Part shown: positions 9,398 through 20,775 of the stretch, in pieces
Position numbering within the stretch: the first letter of the stretch is position 1
Layout: the number at the start of each line of letters is the position of its first letter
Assembly: GCA_033239525.1 (NCBI GenBank)
Contig: BSYO01000016.1
Location: 4,909,045 to 4,973,044 of the forward strand
Direction of reading: 5' to 3'
Length of the DNA: 64,000 bases
Source: Nepenthes gracilis
Lineage: Eukaryota; Streptophyta; Magnoliopsida; Caryophyllales; Nepenthaceae
The notes under the pieces: generated by a model
What the model was told of the DNA's origin: nothing
Seen by the model: only the letters and a program-made list of their open reading frames with translations
Database searches by the model: none
Translations under genes and position numbers: made by a program

Positions 9398-10725
9398 ATG
9401 GCTTCCGTTACAGAAATTGTCTCAATCCTCAGGGAAATTGACATGAAGGAGTTGTACGTAGAGTACAACATCCTGAAGGAGATTGTCTTCCAAGTCCCTG
9501 CCAAGGAGGATAGGGCGTGCTCGCCACCTGAGGGGTTCGTCACCATTTATGAATCCCATTTGAGGAGTGGCCTGCCCGTTCCAGTCCCTGATAAGTTGTT
9601 GGAAAATTTTATGACTCTATAGGTTCCTATCGCATAGTTTCATACCAATGCCGTGTGGTACCTGTGCACCTTTTGCATATTACTTTGTCAGAATTCGAAG
9701 TAGTTATCTGTGGAGATGGTGAGGGTCTTGTTTAAGTTCAACCAGAGAGCGGAATAGATCTCCCTAATCCCACGTGGCAGACTCCAAGTTAGTTCCACAA
9801 TTTACGACTTCTTAAGGAATTGGAAGAATCAATTCTTTTTAATTCGTGTGCACGAGTGCTGACCGTTGGCTAGGGAGTGGGGCAAGGTGCCGGAGATTTT
9901 TATTAGGACTCCTTCTGCCAATGAGATGGAATCCCTAGAGTCACTGTTTAAGCTGTTAGAGGACCATCTCGTGGAGTTTCGGGGAGACCACTTGGTCTCT
10001 TGCATTGATGCCAAGAAGCCCAAGTGGGGGTCTCATTCTCCCGAGCAGAAGACAAGGGAGCCTTCCAAGAAGAGGAAGGCTGGGGCCATTGTGATTGGAG
10101 CGCCACCCAACGGAGAGTCTCCTGAAAGTCTAGCGGTGAAGATGACGACGACGGCGGCGGCGGCGATGGTGATGCCTTCTTCATCCTCCTCCCCTGAGCT
10201 AGGGGGTGTTCTGGCTTGCTAGTTTTCAGGGATTCGTGATAGTTGTGGCGTTGGTAGCGTTGAGTTTTCCGTTAAGGCCTATAGGGCCAGACCGGGTGCC
10301 TCCACTAGCTGTGTCGTTCTGGCCTTGTCGTAGTTGGAGCACCTGGTGCCATTGGAGCCTCCTACGGAGCCCACAGTGGAGTGGGCTGTTGATCCGCCGT
10401 ATGAGATACTATCCAGGGAAGCCGAGGAGGTGCCTACTGCACTTCCCATTGCGCCAATTGTTACATTATCTGAGGAGCCTACTTCTAGGGAGCTTCAGGA
10501 GGCAAAGGAGTTCTAACTGCTGGAGAGCCTCAATCTGCAGTTAGTGTTGGTGCTGAGTTTACGAAGGAGACCATTGCCGAAGAGCCTGCCCAGGCTGTTG
10601 GTTTGATTGTGGAGAGGCAGGAGGAGTCCTCTACTAGGGAGCCAGCGGGGACAAAGGACGTTACGACAAAGCTACCGGAGGAGCCTGCGGTGGAGGCCAC
10701 TGCTAGACCTGCCCATAAGGGTTCT
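9398..10725 (+). pseudogene. Element B extra antisense gene (aORF), 5' part of exon 1
   Basis: ATG at 9398 (MASVTEIVSILREID) opens a frame kept to about 10222 with several stops, the first at 9620-9622 (TAG). It contains EDRACSPPEGFVTIYESHLR, matching the start of the element A copy, then WGKVPEIFIRTPSANEMESL, a Lys/Arg patch (KTREPSKKRKAG) and a Glu/Pro-rich low-complexity stretch. Element E interrupts it at 10726, and the gene resumes at 19250. Family membership (Transposase_28-like) rests on the motif pattern recalled, not on a search. Confidence 0.7.
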
Positions 10726-12784
10726 TATGACGGAACAGGTCCTATAATTTAAGACTTTTCGTTAATATCATGTAAACACTAATGACTTATTAACTTATAC
10801 TTAATAATTTACATAAATTTTGGTAAAGTTTCCTCTACAATTAGACGAAAATAAAAAATACAACCTGTTAATATTGTCCTATAGATCATCAGAAATCACA
10901 CAAATACGAAATCTATCCCATGCACATTCATAATACTTCCTACAACCCAACACTACACGTCCACAGGAATCATGATCCGATACAATAATTTTCACTACTA
11001 CATTGAATCATAAGAGAGATACCTTCTACAACCTGTACAACTCATAAACATACCTGGGGAAGCATAATTATGTCTACTATAAAGCATAGAATCATATCAT
11101 CACTTAGTTTCATGACATTCATTTAAAACATAATTCATTGTACACATACTTCAAAAGAAATCCACTAATTTCTAGTCTTAAAAAATCAACAGCTTTTATT
11201 GCAGATAATTTCTCTATTTTTACTCCTTTTCGTCAGGAATCAGCTTATTAGAATTATCTAGGAAAATATAAACAATAGAGGGGTGAGCAAGAAACTCAAC
11301 AATGTACCATAACTGTATTGACAAAAATACATATATATAAAGAAATTATAATAAAAGTTTGAAGAACAGTTTTCTTGTATTAATGCAAATGATGCAGGGC
11401 ATAGGAAATGCATATTTTCAAAAGATAGTCAAATCATTCATGTGTTCGTTTTCTTCTTTCTTTGACTTGTTTTCTTATCAATTATCTTTTATTTATCTTG
11501 AGGGATGAGGGCTAGTAGACTCTACTAGTAGATAGAGTGAATAATCGAAAATAGATTGTATTCAATTCACCCAATCAAAGGTCTTAGTTCTTATTCTTGT
11601 ATGCATGGTTCATTTCATGTGTCCTCTTCATCACGAGGATATTCCATTCATTTCATGGGTCTTTCCTTCATATCATATATCCTCATCATGAGGACCATTC
11701 GTTCATGTTCTTGGTGGGTTCTTGGGGTTCTTGGGTAGGTTCATGGTGGCTTTTTAGGTTTTATCCTCCTTGTACAATGTCCCGAGGACGGCGGACTACG
11801 TATTACTCCATAGACGACTCGATTACAACTATAACTTCCTAAGACTTGCCAAGAATATCACCTACTTCCCATAACAGCCAGGACACGTGGCCGGGGTGTC
11901 CTTGGGTCTCAACTGCGATATTCATGGAAGGTCAAAGAAGGTTACCTGTTGAACAATCATTGGTCTAATTTTCTTATTATTATTACTCAATCTTTAATTC
12001 TTACTTCTTAAAATATTTATTCTCATTCATCAATGGCCTTTTTAGATTCTTCTTCATAACAAAGCTTTTGTTTCTTATTTCTTTCAATCTTTTAATCCTT
12101 CTGATAGTCTTCAGTAATATTTTACAGTTTAACTTTAACAATAATATAATTAATACCTCCATTAACTTAAGGACTTTACAATATAATATTCTCATATCTC
12201 CATTTTATTTTTCTACATATTTGTTTTCCATATTTTTCATTTTAAATCTCGGATGAACAATGATGAACAGTACTCAAAAGGGTATTCGAACGCGATACGC
12301 AATATTTACACTAAAAATGACCGCACCGTTCATAATACATATGAATAATCATACATTTATTCATAATATCATGAGAAAAATGAAAAATATAGGGTATTAT
12401 ATACAAATTTCAAAAGAGAAATATTTTTTAGTAAACAAAAAGCAGTAAAAACGAAAATAACTGATTAGAGTACCCTTGTCTTTACCTGATTAGTTGTTTT
12501 CCTTACTCTAATCGGACTGGACGACTTTATTTTCCTCCTTTTTATCTTCTTTCTTCTCCATTTCTTCATGCCAAATGCTCGCCCTGAGCTCTCCTTTCCC
12601 TCTTCTATTTATATTATTATTATTATTGTTATTATTATTATTGTTATTATATATATATATATATCGTGGCCCAATAATTTCAAATACTATCCAAAAATTT
12701 TATAATATTAATTTAATTTTAAATAAATAAATAATTAATTAATTAAGCCGAATTAAATCGAATAGAAATATACGAGATACTACA
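10726..12784 (-). repeat. 3' LTR of element E (2059 bp)
   Basis: It begins TATGACGG (the right copy begins TGTAACGG) and ends GATACTACA. It aligns over its length with 16987-19249, for example at TTAATATCATG near the start, a cluster of CATGAGGAC-type repeats near 11640-11790, and ACGAGATACTACA at the end. An (ATT)n/(AT)n tract at 12613-12664 is shorter than in the other LTR. Confidence 0.85.
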
Positions 12785-12797
12785 TTCTCCCCCACTT
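12785..12797 (-). promoter_or_regulatory. Polypurine tract of element E
   Basis: The minus strand reads AAGTGGGGGAGAA directly against the LTR end. This is the usual plus-strand primer position and a common chromovirus form. Confidence 0.85.
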
Positions 12798-12828
12798 ATA
12801 AAAATTTCATCCTCGAAATTTAACATAG

Positions 12829-15800
12829 AATTCATATACCTTATGAAAATAGATGGGGGTATTTACTTCGGATCTCCTTCACATGCTCCATGTTACTTCC
12901 TCGGGAGTAAGTGGCAACGCCAATCGATAAGCCACCTCCCCAATCCTCTCCAAAATCTCAAAAGATCCAATAAATTGTGGTTTCAGTTTTCCTTTCACTA
13001 TAAATCTGAATGTTCCTTTTGATGATGATACTTTTAGAAATATATAATCACCCACTTCAAATTTCAACTCGGATCTTCTTCGGTCTGTATAACTTTTCTG
13101 TCTACTTTGAGCTATCTTTAACTTCTCGTGAATCAGTTTGATTTTCTCTGTGGTCTGCTTGATAATGTCAGATCTTAAGAGCCTCCTGTCTCCAGTCTCC
13201 TCTCAGTGGATCAGCGATATGCACTTTCTCTCGTATAACGCTTCGAAAGGTGTCATGCCTATACTTACTCGATAACTATTGTTATAAGGAAATTCAGCTA
13301 GAGTTAGATAGTTGTCCCAATTTTTCATGTCTAACTCTGAGACCCTTAACACATCTTCCAGAATTTGAATGGTACGCTCTAATTGGCCATCGGTTTGAGG
13401 GTGGTCTGTCGTGCTGAACTTTAATTCCGTTCCCAACAATGGCCTCGGATCGCGATCTGACACAATGGTTGTAGGAACACCATGAAGTCTGACAATTTCA
13501 TTTATATACAACCGAGCCAGGTTATCGCAAGAGTACATAGTTTGGATTGCCAAAAAATGAGCCGATTTAGTTAATCGATCAATAATAACCCACACGGCAT
13601 CATGATTCCTTGGGGTTCAAGACAAACCTGATACAAAATCCATAACAACTTCTTCCCACTTCAACTTGGAATAGGCATCGGCTGTAGCCGTCCGGATGGC
13701 TTTCTCCTTTTTGCCTTTAACCGTTGACAAATTAGGCATTTCCCCACATTGTCACGATCTCCTTCTTTATATTTCGTCACCAAAATCTCCCTTTTACATA
13801 ATGATACATCTTGTTTATTTTCGGATGAATTGTATACCAAGATCGATGGGCTTCCTTTGAAATCTTTTTTTTCAACTCCTTTTCATCTGATATGCATAAT
13901 CGATCCTTAAATCTTAGTATTCAATCAGTGCGAATATTAAACTCTTTTCTGGAGTCTTTGCTCAACTCCCTAGCAATTTTCATAAGAAAGGGATCATCTA
14001 CCTGCTTCTCCTTGATTTCTCTTATTATCTCTAGTTGAATATGTAGGTACGATAATATCATCCGATTGTCATTTACATATCTTTGAATATTATGTTGTTT
14101 TAGACAATCTAGTATCTTCATTTGCTTTATCTATAGTCTAGCAAAAAAACTTGAGTGATGACTCTGAGCATCGGCTACTACATTAACTTTTTCAGACCTC
14201 TACTGAATTTTACATTCATAATCTTTCGAAAAATCCATCAATCTCCTCTATCTCATATTCAATTCTTTTTGTAAAAATAAATACTTTAAACTTTTATGAT
14301 CAGAATAAATTAAAAATTTTTCACCATAAAGATAGTGTCTCTAAATTTTCAAGGCAAACACAACTACAGCTAACTCCAAATCATTGACTAGATAATTGTT
14401 TTCATGCACCTTTAATTGCCCGGATCCATACGTACTCGCCTGTTCTGCATCAACACACTTCCCAAGCCCATCTTAAAAGCATCACAATAAACCTCAAATT
14501 CCCTAAATCCTTCTAGGATGGGTAATACAGGAGTAGTAGTTAAACAGTCTTTCAATTCTTAGAAATTTTGATCACATTACTCTATCCACACAAACTTGAT
14601 ATCTTTCTTTATTAATCGAGTCAAAGGCAAAGTAATTTGGGAGAAATTCTCTATAAATCTCCTATAATACCCTGCCATTCTAAGACAACTTCTGATTTCG
14701 GTCACAAAGGTAGGCCTTTTCTAGCTAACCACAACCTTAACCTTTTTGGGGTCTACAACCACATCGTCCTACTTAATTCTCAATTGGTGGTATCCTGATC
14801 GCAGATCAATCTTGAAAAATATTCGGGACCCTTGCAATTGGTCGAACAAATCATCTATGCGTGGCAGCGAATATTTATTTTTAATCATGACTTTATTTAG
14901 TTCACGATAATTCACACATAGCCGTAATGATTCATCCTTCTTTTTGACAAAAGGTATCGGTGCACCTCACGGAGATACACTTGGTCTAATAAAGTCTTTA
15001 TCTAGCAATTCTTGTAACTGTAATTTTATCCTTTTTAATTCAGCAGGCACCATATGATACGGTGCCTTCGATATGAGATTCATGCCAGGAATAATTTTAA
15101 TCTCAAATTCTATCTCCATATGAGGAGGTAACCTAGGCAACTCCTTCGAGAATACGTCTTCAAATTCACGTACAACCAGAATATCCTTTGTAGGCACATT
15201 ATGACTCAATTACCAAAAAAAAAAAAGGCACATTATGACTCCCAATAATACTAGCATATGCCAGATACGCCTGACACCCTCCTTGAATCAAATGTTTGGC
15301 GTACAATGCCGAAATTAGCACCTATATATTCTTCCTTTTAATCCCTTGAAAGAAAAATGACTCAACTCCCAGAATAGAAAAATATACTCTTTTCAAGAAA
15401 TAATCAATACTAGCGTGATATTTAGCTACCCAATCCATTCCCAAAATTATATCAAAATTACCCATGTCTAACAATATCAATTCAACCGCCATTTTTATCC
15501 CATTAACGTCAACTATACACTCCGAATACATAATATCAGTTATCACTTATGATCCGGTGAGTGTCGACACAGACAATGAACACTCTAAAATCTTCAGGGT
15601 CGAAGTAACATAATATGCAAATCATGAATAAATAAAGGAGTGTGTGGACTCATAATCAAATAAGACAAAAGCAGATATGCCGCAAATAAGAAGTGTACCT
15701 TCAACGACGTTCGGGACTACTTCAGTATCTGAGACTGTCATTGCAAAAGCTCGGGCTGGAATAGTGGGCTTCTCTCCTTCCAGCCTCATTGGTTGGGGGG

Positions 15801-15846
15801 CAATTTTTAATGAAATGTCATTTCTCTCCACAGTTAAAACAAGCAT
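12829..15846 (-). pseudogene. Element E pol: protease, RT, RNase H, integrase (heavily decayed)
   Basis: The protease zone (15846-15322) has LFDYESTHSFIYS, with the catalytic D-S-G changed to D-Y-E, then NFDIILGMDWVAKYHASIDY. The RT begins near 15209 with [14 protein letters not shown], then [20 protein letters not shown]. RNase H is only faintly readable between about 14400 and 14100. The integrase core includes MWVIIDRLTKSAHFLAIQT and ARLYINEIVRLHGVPTTIVS (13595-13440). The C-terminal part (13067-12879) reads MKFEVGDYIFLKVSSSKGT and ILERIGEVAYRLALP. Many stops and frame changes separate the segments. Confidence 0.85.
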
Positions 15847-16785
15847 CCATTACTTTCAAGCATGGCTTCCCTAGGTGTCTCTTCCCACAGTGAGTACAAC
15901 TTGCCACTGACGCTTGGGAGCTAGATATTGATTAAACTTCAATGAGAACCTTCCCTTTTTCTATCACCTTCGTCCTCTTAGAAGATCCTGCGGGGTCCGA
16001 TCCAGATCCCGTACCACTAATCGGGCTCGCTGCACTTTTTACAAAAAATTTCTCAATCTCCAATTCCTTCTCAAAGATCAGAGTTTTACCTAAGATCTCA
16101 GCGTAAGTCAGGAGCTTCAGTGTCACGAACTACGTCCTAATTTCATCCCTTAGCTAATGTAGAAATTTCTTTACTTTTCTCATCTCGTTTTTCACAATGT
16201 AAGGGGCGTACCGGGACAATTCAATAAATTTTGTATCATATTCTGTCATGATACAATTTCCTTGTCTCAATCTCATAAATTCCTTTTCCTTCTGGTATTA
16301 GAGACTAGAAGGAAAGTATTTCTCCCTAAAGGCTTCTTCAAGCTTTTCCGATGTAATCTCTTCCTCTAGAACTCCAAAAGTCCTCTTTTTGTCTTCTACG
16401 AGTTATTAGCTTCCCCTTCCAATTTATAAGCCACAAACTACCAGTTATTAGCTTCCCCTTCCAATTTATAAGCCGCAAAGGAAACTTTTTCTCATTCGAA
16501 ATATTGAATAACTGTAAATACTTTTTTCAGCCTTCGGATCCAAATATTTGCTTTCATGGGATCCAGTTCTCCTAAAAACTCAGGCACCCATTCTGCCGTA
16601 AATAGATCATAGGCTGACAGGCCAAAGTTCACTGGAGTTGGGGGTGGAACGGGAACTGGAGCCATTTACCGTTGCTCAATTGCTTCGAAGTAGTGGGCCA
16701 TTCTCCCCAATAGGTTCAAATAATCTACCTCTTGATCTTGAGGGGCACTAGATCCCGCTCTATTGTTCGTGCTTCTTCCTCTATG
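15847..16785 (-). pseudogene. Element E gag (decayed)
   Basis: Readable parts are STNNRAGSSAPQDQEVDYLN near 16770, then PEFLGELDPMKANIWIRRLK near 16590-16530, a Retrotrans_gag-like core. The zinc-knuckle zone near 15900-15830 has CTHCGKRHLGKPC and CFNCGE. Stops interrupt it, and an internal 42-bp duplication lies at 16401-16484. Confidence 0.75.
16401..16484. repeat. 42-bp tandem duplication inside element E gag
   Basis: AGTTATTAGCTTCCCCTTCC begins at 16401 and again at 16443, and each copy continues through AATTTATAAGCC. The copies differ at only a few bases. Because 42 is a multiple of 3, the duplication preserves frame. Confidence 0.85.
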
Positions 16786-16972
16786 CGCCGTCTAAAAAAA
16801 CACACAGCCATATGTCAGAGTTTAAAAATAGAATAGCAATTTTTTTTGAATTTAATCGGAAAATTAATCACCTAAATCATCAATCTAATCTTAACTATTC
16901 TTATCCCATTTCAACCTAAATCAAACCTAGGCTTCCGCAGTAAGATCGATCAATTCTAAGGCATCTCTTTTC

Positions 16973-16984
16973 TCTCTGATACCA
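16973..16984 (-). promoter_or_regulatory. Primer-binding site of element E (initiator-Met type)
   Basis: The minus strand reads TGGTATCAGAGA two bases inside the 5' LTR, matching the 3' end of plant initiator-Met tRNA as used by many chromoviruses. Confidence 0.85.
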
Positions 16985-16986
16985 TT

Positions 16987-18988
16987 TGTAACGGAAGGTG
17001 TCCTATCCTTTAAAACCCTCCGTTAATATCATATAAATACTAATGACTTATTAACTTATATTTAATAATTTATAAAACTTTTTGCATAATTTTGTCTACA
17101 ATTAGATGAAAATTAAAAATACAACCTATTAATATTGTCCTGTAGATCATCAAAAATCATACAAACACGAAATCTATGCCATGCACATTCATAATACATC
17201 TTCCAACCAATCACTACACATCCACAGGAATCACGATACGATACAATAATTTTTACTACTATATCGGATCATAAGAGAGATATCTTCTACAACCTACACA
17301 ACCCATAAACATACCTGGGGAAGCAAAATTATGTCTCCTATAAAGCATACAATCATATCATCACTAGTTTCACGACATTCATTTAAAACATAATTCATTG
17401 TACACATATTTCAAAAGAAATCCACTAATTTCTAGTATTCAAAAGTCAACAACTTTTTCCACAGATAATTTCTCTATCTTTACTCCTTTTCGTCAAGAAT
17501 CAGCTCATTAACGTTATTTGGAAAAATATAAATAACAGAGGGGTGAGCAAGAAGCTCAATAAGGTACTATAACCATATTGACAAAAATACATAAATATAA
17601 AGAAATTATAATAAAGGTTTAGTGAACAGTTTTCATGCATTAATGCTAATGATGCAGGACATAGGAAATGCATATTTTTAAAAGATAGCCAAATCATTCA
17701 TGTGTTCATTTTCTTCTTTTTTTGACTTGTTTTCTTATCACTTATCTTTTATTTATGTTGAAGGACCAGAACTAGTAGAATCTTCTAACGGAGAGAGCGA
17801 ATAATTGAGGATAGACTGTATTCAGTTCATACAATCAAAGACCTTAGTTCTTATTCTTGCATGCATGGTTTATTTCATGTGTCCTCATCATCGAGAGGAC
17901 ATTCCATTCATTTCATTGGTCTTTCATTCATGTCATACATCCTCATCATGAGGACCATTCATTCATGTTCTTGGTGGATTCTTGGGGTTCTTGGGTAGGT
18001 TCATGGTGGGTTCTTAGATTTTGTCCTCCTTGTATAATACCTCGAGGACGGCGAATCACGTATTACTCTATGGACGGAGTTGTTAGAATTATCACTGTAA
18101 CTTTCTAAGGCTTATTGAAAATATCTCCTGCTTCCCATAAGCAGCCAGGACACGTGGCCGAGATGTCCTCGGATCTCCACCGCGATATTCATGGCAAGCC
18201 AAAGAAAGTTGCCTGTTGAACGATCATTGGTCCAATTTTCTTATTGTTTTTACTTAATCTTTTATTCTTCTTAAAATCTTTATTCTCATTCATCAATTGC
18301 CTCGTTAGATTCTTCTTTATAACAAAGCTTTTATTTCTTATTTCCTTTAATATTTTAATCCTTCTGACAGTCTTCAATAATATTTCACAATTTAACTTTA
18401 ACAATAATATATTTAATACCTCCATTAGCTTAAAGACTTCACAATATAATATTCTTATATATCCTTTTTATTTTTCTCCATATTTATTTTTCATATTTTT
18501 TATTTTAAATCTCGGATGAACAATGATGAATAGTACCAAAAGGGTATTCGGACGCGATACGTAATATTTACACTGAAAATGACCGCACCATTCATAATAC
18601 ATATGAATAATCATGCATTTATTCATAATATCATGAGAAAAATAAAAAATATGGGGTGTTATATACAAATTTCGAAAGAGAAATATTTTTTAGTTAACCA
18701 AAATCAGTAAAAATGAAAATAACTGATTAGGGTACACTTGTCTTTACCTGATTAGCTATTTTTCTTACTCTGATCAGATCAAACGATTTTATTCCCCTCC
18801 TTTTTGTCTTCTTTCTTCTCCCTTTTTCCCTCTCCAAACCCTCGCTCCGAGCTCCCCATTCCTGCTTCTGTTTCTATTGTTTTGTTGTTATTATTATTAT
18901 TATTATTATTAATTCTCTCTCTCTCTCTCCCGAAACTTCCATCCTCTTCTTCCAACTTCTATATTTTTTTTCCTCTTATTACTATTAC

Positions 18989-19042
<54 letters not shown>

Positions 19043-19249
19043 TATATTATTTTTTTATCCCAAAATTCAAATCGATAATCGGACAACCGAACAGTTATAC
19101 CTAGGGTGCTAGCTCAACAATTCCAAAGACTATCCATAATTTTTATAATATTAATTTAATTTTTATCACTTCCTAAATTACCGAAAAATAAATAAATAAA
19201 TAAATAAATAAGCCCAATTAAATTGAATAGAAATATACGAGATATTACA
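16987..19249 (-). repeat. 5' LTR of element E (2263 bp)
   Basis: It begins TGTAACGG beside the primer-binding site and ends GATATTACA. It is about 200 bp longer than the other LTR, largely from expanded (TTA)n, (TC)n and (TA)n tracts at about 18886-19046 and an (AATA)n run at 19187-19210. Confidence 0.85.
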
Positions 19250-19961
19250 ATTCCATTTCTAGTCATTCGCCGCTAGAGCCAAGGTCTCATGTCAGGCTAG
19301 AAAGGCCGATGCGCAGGATTTGGCAGGTGAACTTCTTGCAGCTTGTTTTTCTTTTAATTTTACCATTGTTGATACTTATCGTTTTCGCAGACGAATAAAG
19401 TTTTGGCCGTAGTTGTCAAAATGCTTGGTTAGCGAGACCTGGTAATCTCTGATAGGGATAGGGAGATCGCTTGGTTAGAGGAGTATTTGGAGGTGCTGAA
19501 GGCGAAGTATCGGGAGGATACAGTCGCCCTAGAATTTTGTGTTGGCTGGCCTGAAGGCGCAGAATGCCACACTAAAAGAGAAAAATGTCAGCTTGAGAGA
19601 AACTGTGGTGGCCGACCTAGTGGAGGAAAATGACAAGCTAAAAGGGGATAACGTCCGCCTGAAAGAAGAGGTCGAACGGGCTACGAGGCGCATTCACCAG
19701 CTCGCAGGGAAGATGATCACATTGGAGAACGAGTTGAGCATTCGCATCTGCTCTCACGAGGTTTCCAACATGCTGTTGGTACGGTTATGGGAGGGGGTCA
19801 ACATTAACCGGTGTATTGCACGGCTAATTGACCTCAATTTTCTAGTTGAGTATTTCAGCCCAAACAACCGTTCTAATCAGTGCCGCGAAAGACTTGTGGG
19901 GTTGCCTTGGAGTGGTCAAGGGCCACCACTGCCTCCTTCTAAGTGCTCCACCCCTCCTTAA
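19250..19961 (+). pseudogene. Element B extra antisense gene (aORF), 3' part with intron and coiled-coil exon
   Basis: The sequence resumes after element E with the end of exon 1 (19250-19326). An intron (19327-19390) and exon 2 (19391-19961) follow. Exon 2 reads RDLVISDRDREIAWLEEYLE after an in-frame TAG. After a frameshift near 19535 it continues as 19539-19961: AGLKAQNATLKEKNVSLRE, then ENDKLKGDNVRLKEEVERAT, a strong heptad pattern. It ends at TAA 19959-19961. The parallel in element A is RIIVDRDAEIAWLEARL. It is convergent with the element B pol stop at 20776. Confidence 0.7.
19327..19390 (+). other. Intron in the element B aORF
   Basis: The donor GTGAAC follows CAG. The acceptor region CTTATCGTTTTCGCAG ends at 19390, with T-rich sequence before it. 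At 64 bp, it sits at the position matching the introns of A and C, immediately before the coiled-coil exon. Confidence 0.7.
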
Positions 19962-20775
19962 CGTTTTTTACTTTTATTTTACCTTTGTGTAATTATATTG
20001 CAACTAATAAAACAAACGATTGTTTTGCTGTTGTTGAGTATTACTCTTTCATTATTGCTATTTTCTTTTGTGAGTTTGTCTACTACGTTGGCTGACTAAC
20101 TTGGTAAATTACTCGCCAGTTGGCCATCCACCTTGCTTGAGGCGTTGCAAATGCTCTCTGGAGGACTTGAGTCCTTATGAAAGCACCAAGGTGGATTTGG
20201 ATGTCATGCCAAACTTGTTTGATACTTGCACGTAAGTAAAGGCTTCATGGGGCTGCCCAAGTGTTGACTTGGGCGGCAAGCTTTTGGGAGGAGTGCTTTA
20301 CTCCCGTTGACCATCGTTGACTGATACGCTATCCCCATGTAAAGGAGGTCATCATGTGTGCTTTTTGAGCCCCCTAATATTTTGACTGCGAACGGGCCAT
20401 TTGGATGACTAAGGTTTAGATGCGATCGCTTATAAGCTGCCTGGATGATCAAGGTTTAAATACGACTACTCATGGGCCGCTCGAATGACTGAGGTTTAAG
20501 TACAACCACCCATGGGTCACCTAAGTGACCAAAGTTTAAATACGACCGCTCCTGAGTCACCTGAATGACTAGAGTTTAGTAATGAGCAGGTGAAAACCCA
20601 CCCGATTTAGGGACAGTCTAGGTCGCTTAGCCCTGCAACCAAAAAAAATATGTAAACATACAAGCATGTGCAGAAGAGAAAAAAAAGCAGTATAAACAAG
20701 GGGAAACTTATTTTATTAATTGAAAATTAAGTACATACATTTACATGCAGACATGTGAATGACTTACCTGGACCC
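19962..20775. repeat. Element B spacer with minisatellite (about 20390-20590) between convergent genes
   Basis: About five units of roughly 40 bp follow the pattern TGGATGATCAAGGTTTAAAT, then ACGACTACTCATGGGCCGCT. They match the array in element A at the same position. The stretch before it (20090-20380) resembles one copy of the block duplicated in A. No gene is seen. Confidence 0.75.

Larger units (their letters stand above)
10726..19249 (-). mobile_element. Element E: Ty3/gypsy chromovirus-like retrotransposon nested in element B
   Basis: The two LTRs are 10726-12784 (3') and 16987-19249 (5'). The primer-binding site TGGTATCAGAGA matches initiator-Met tRNA, the polypurine tract is AAGTGGGGGAGAA, and a decayed gag-pol runs on the minus strand between them. 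Long LTRs, this primer type and the polypurine tract suggest the Tekay/Del group, but no chromodomain could be shown. The flanks GTTCT (10721-10725) and ATTCC (19250-19254) match at 3 of 5 bases, with both differences being transitions, as for an old target duplication. Its insertion cuts the element B extra gene. Confidence 0.85.

Noticed and set aside
18804..19112. Plus-strand ORF rich in Leu/Ile that looks like a membrane protein
   Set aside because: Translation of (TTA)n and (TA)n microsatellites inside the element E LTR.
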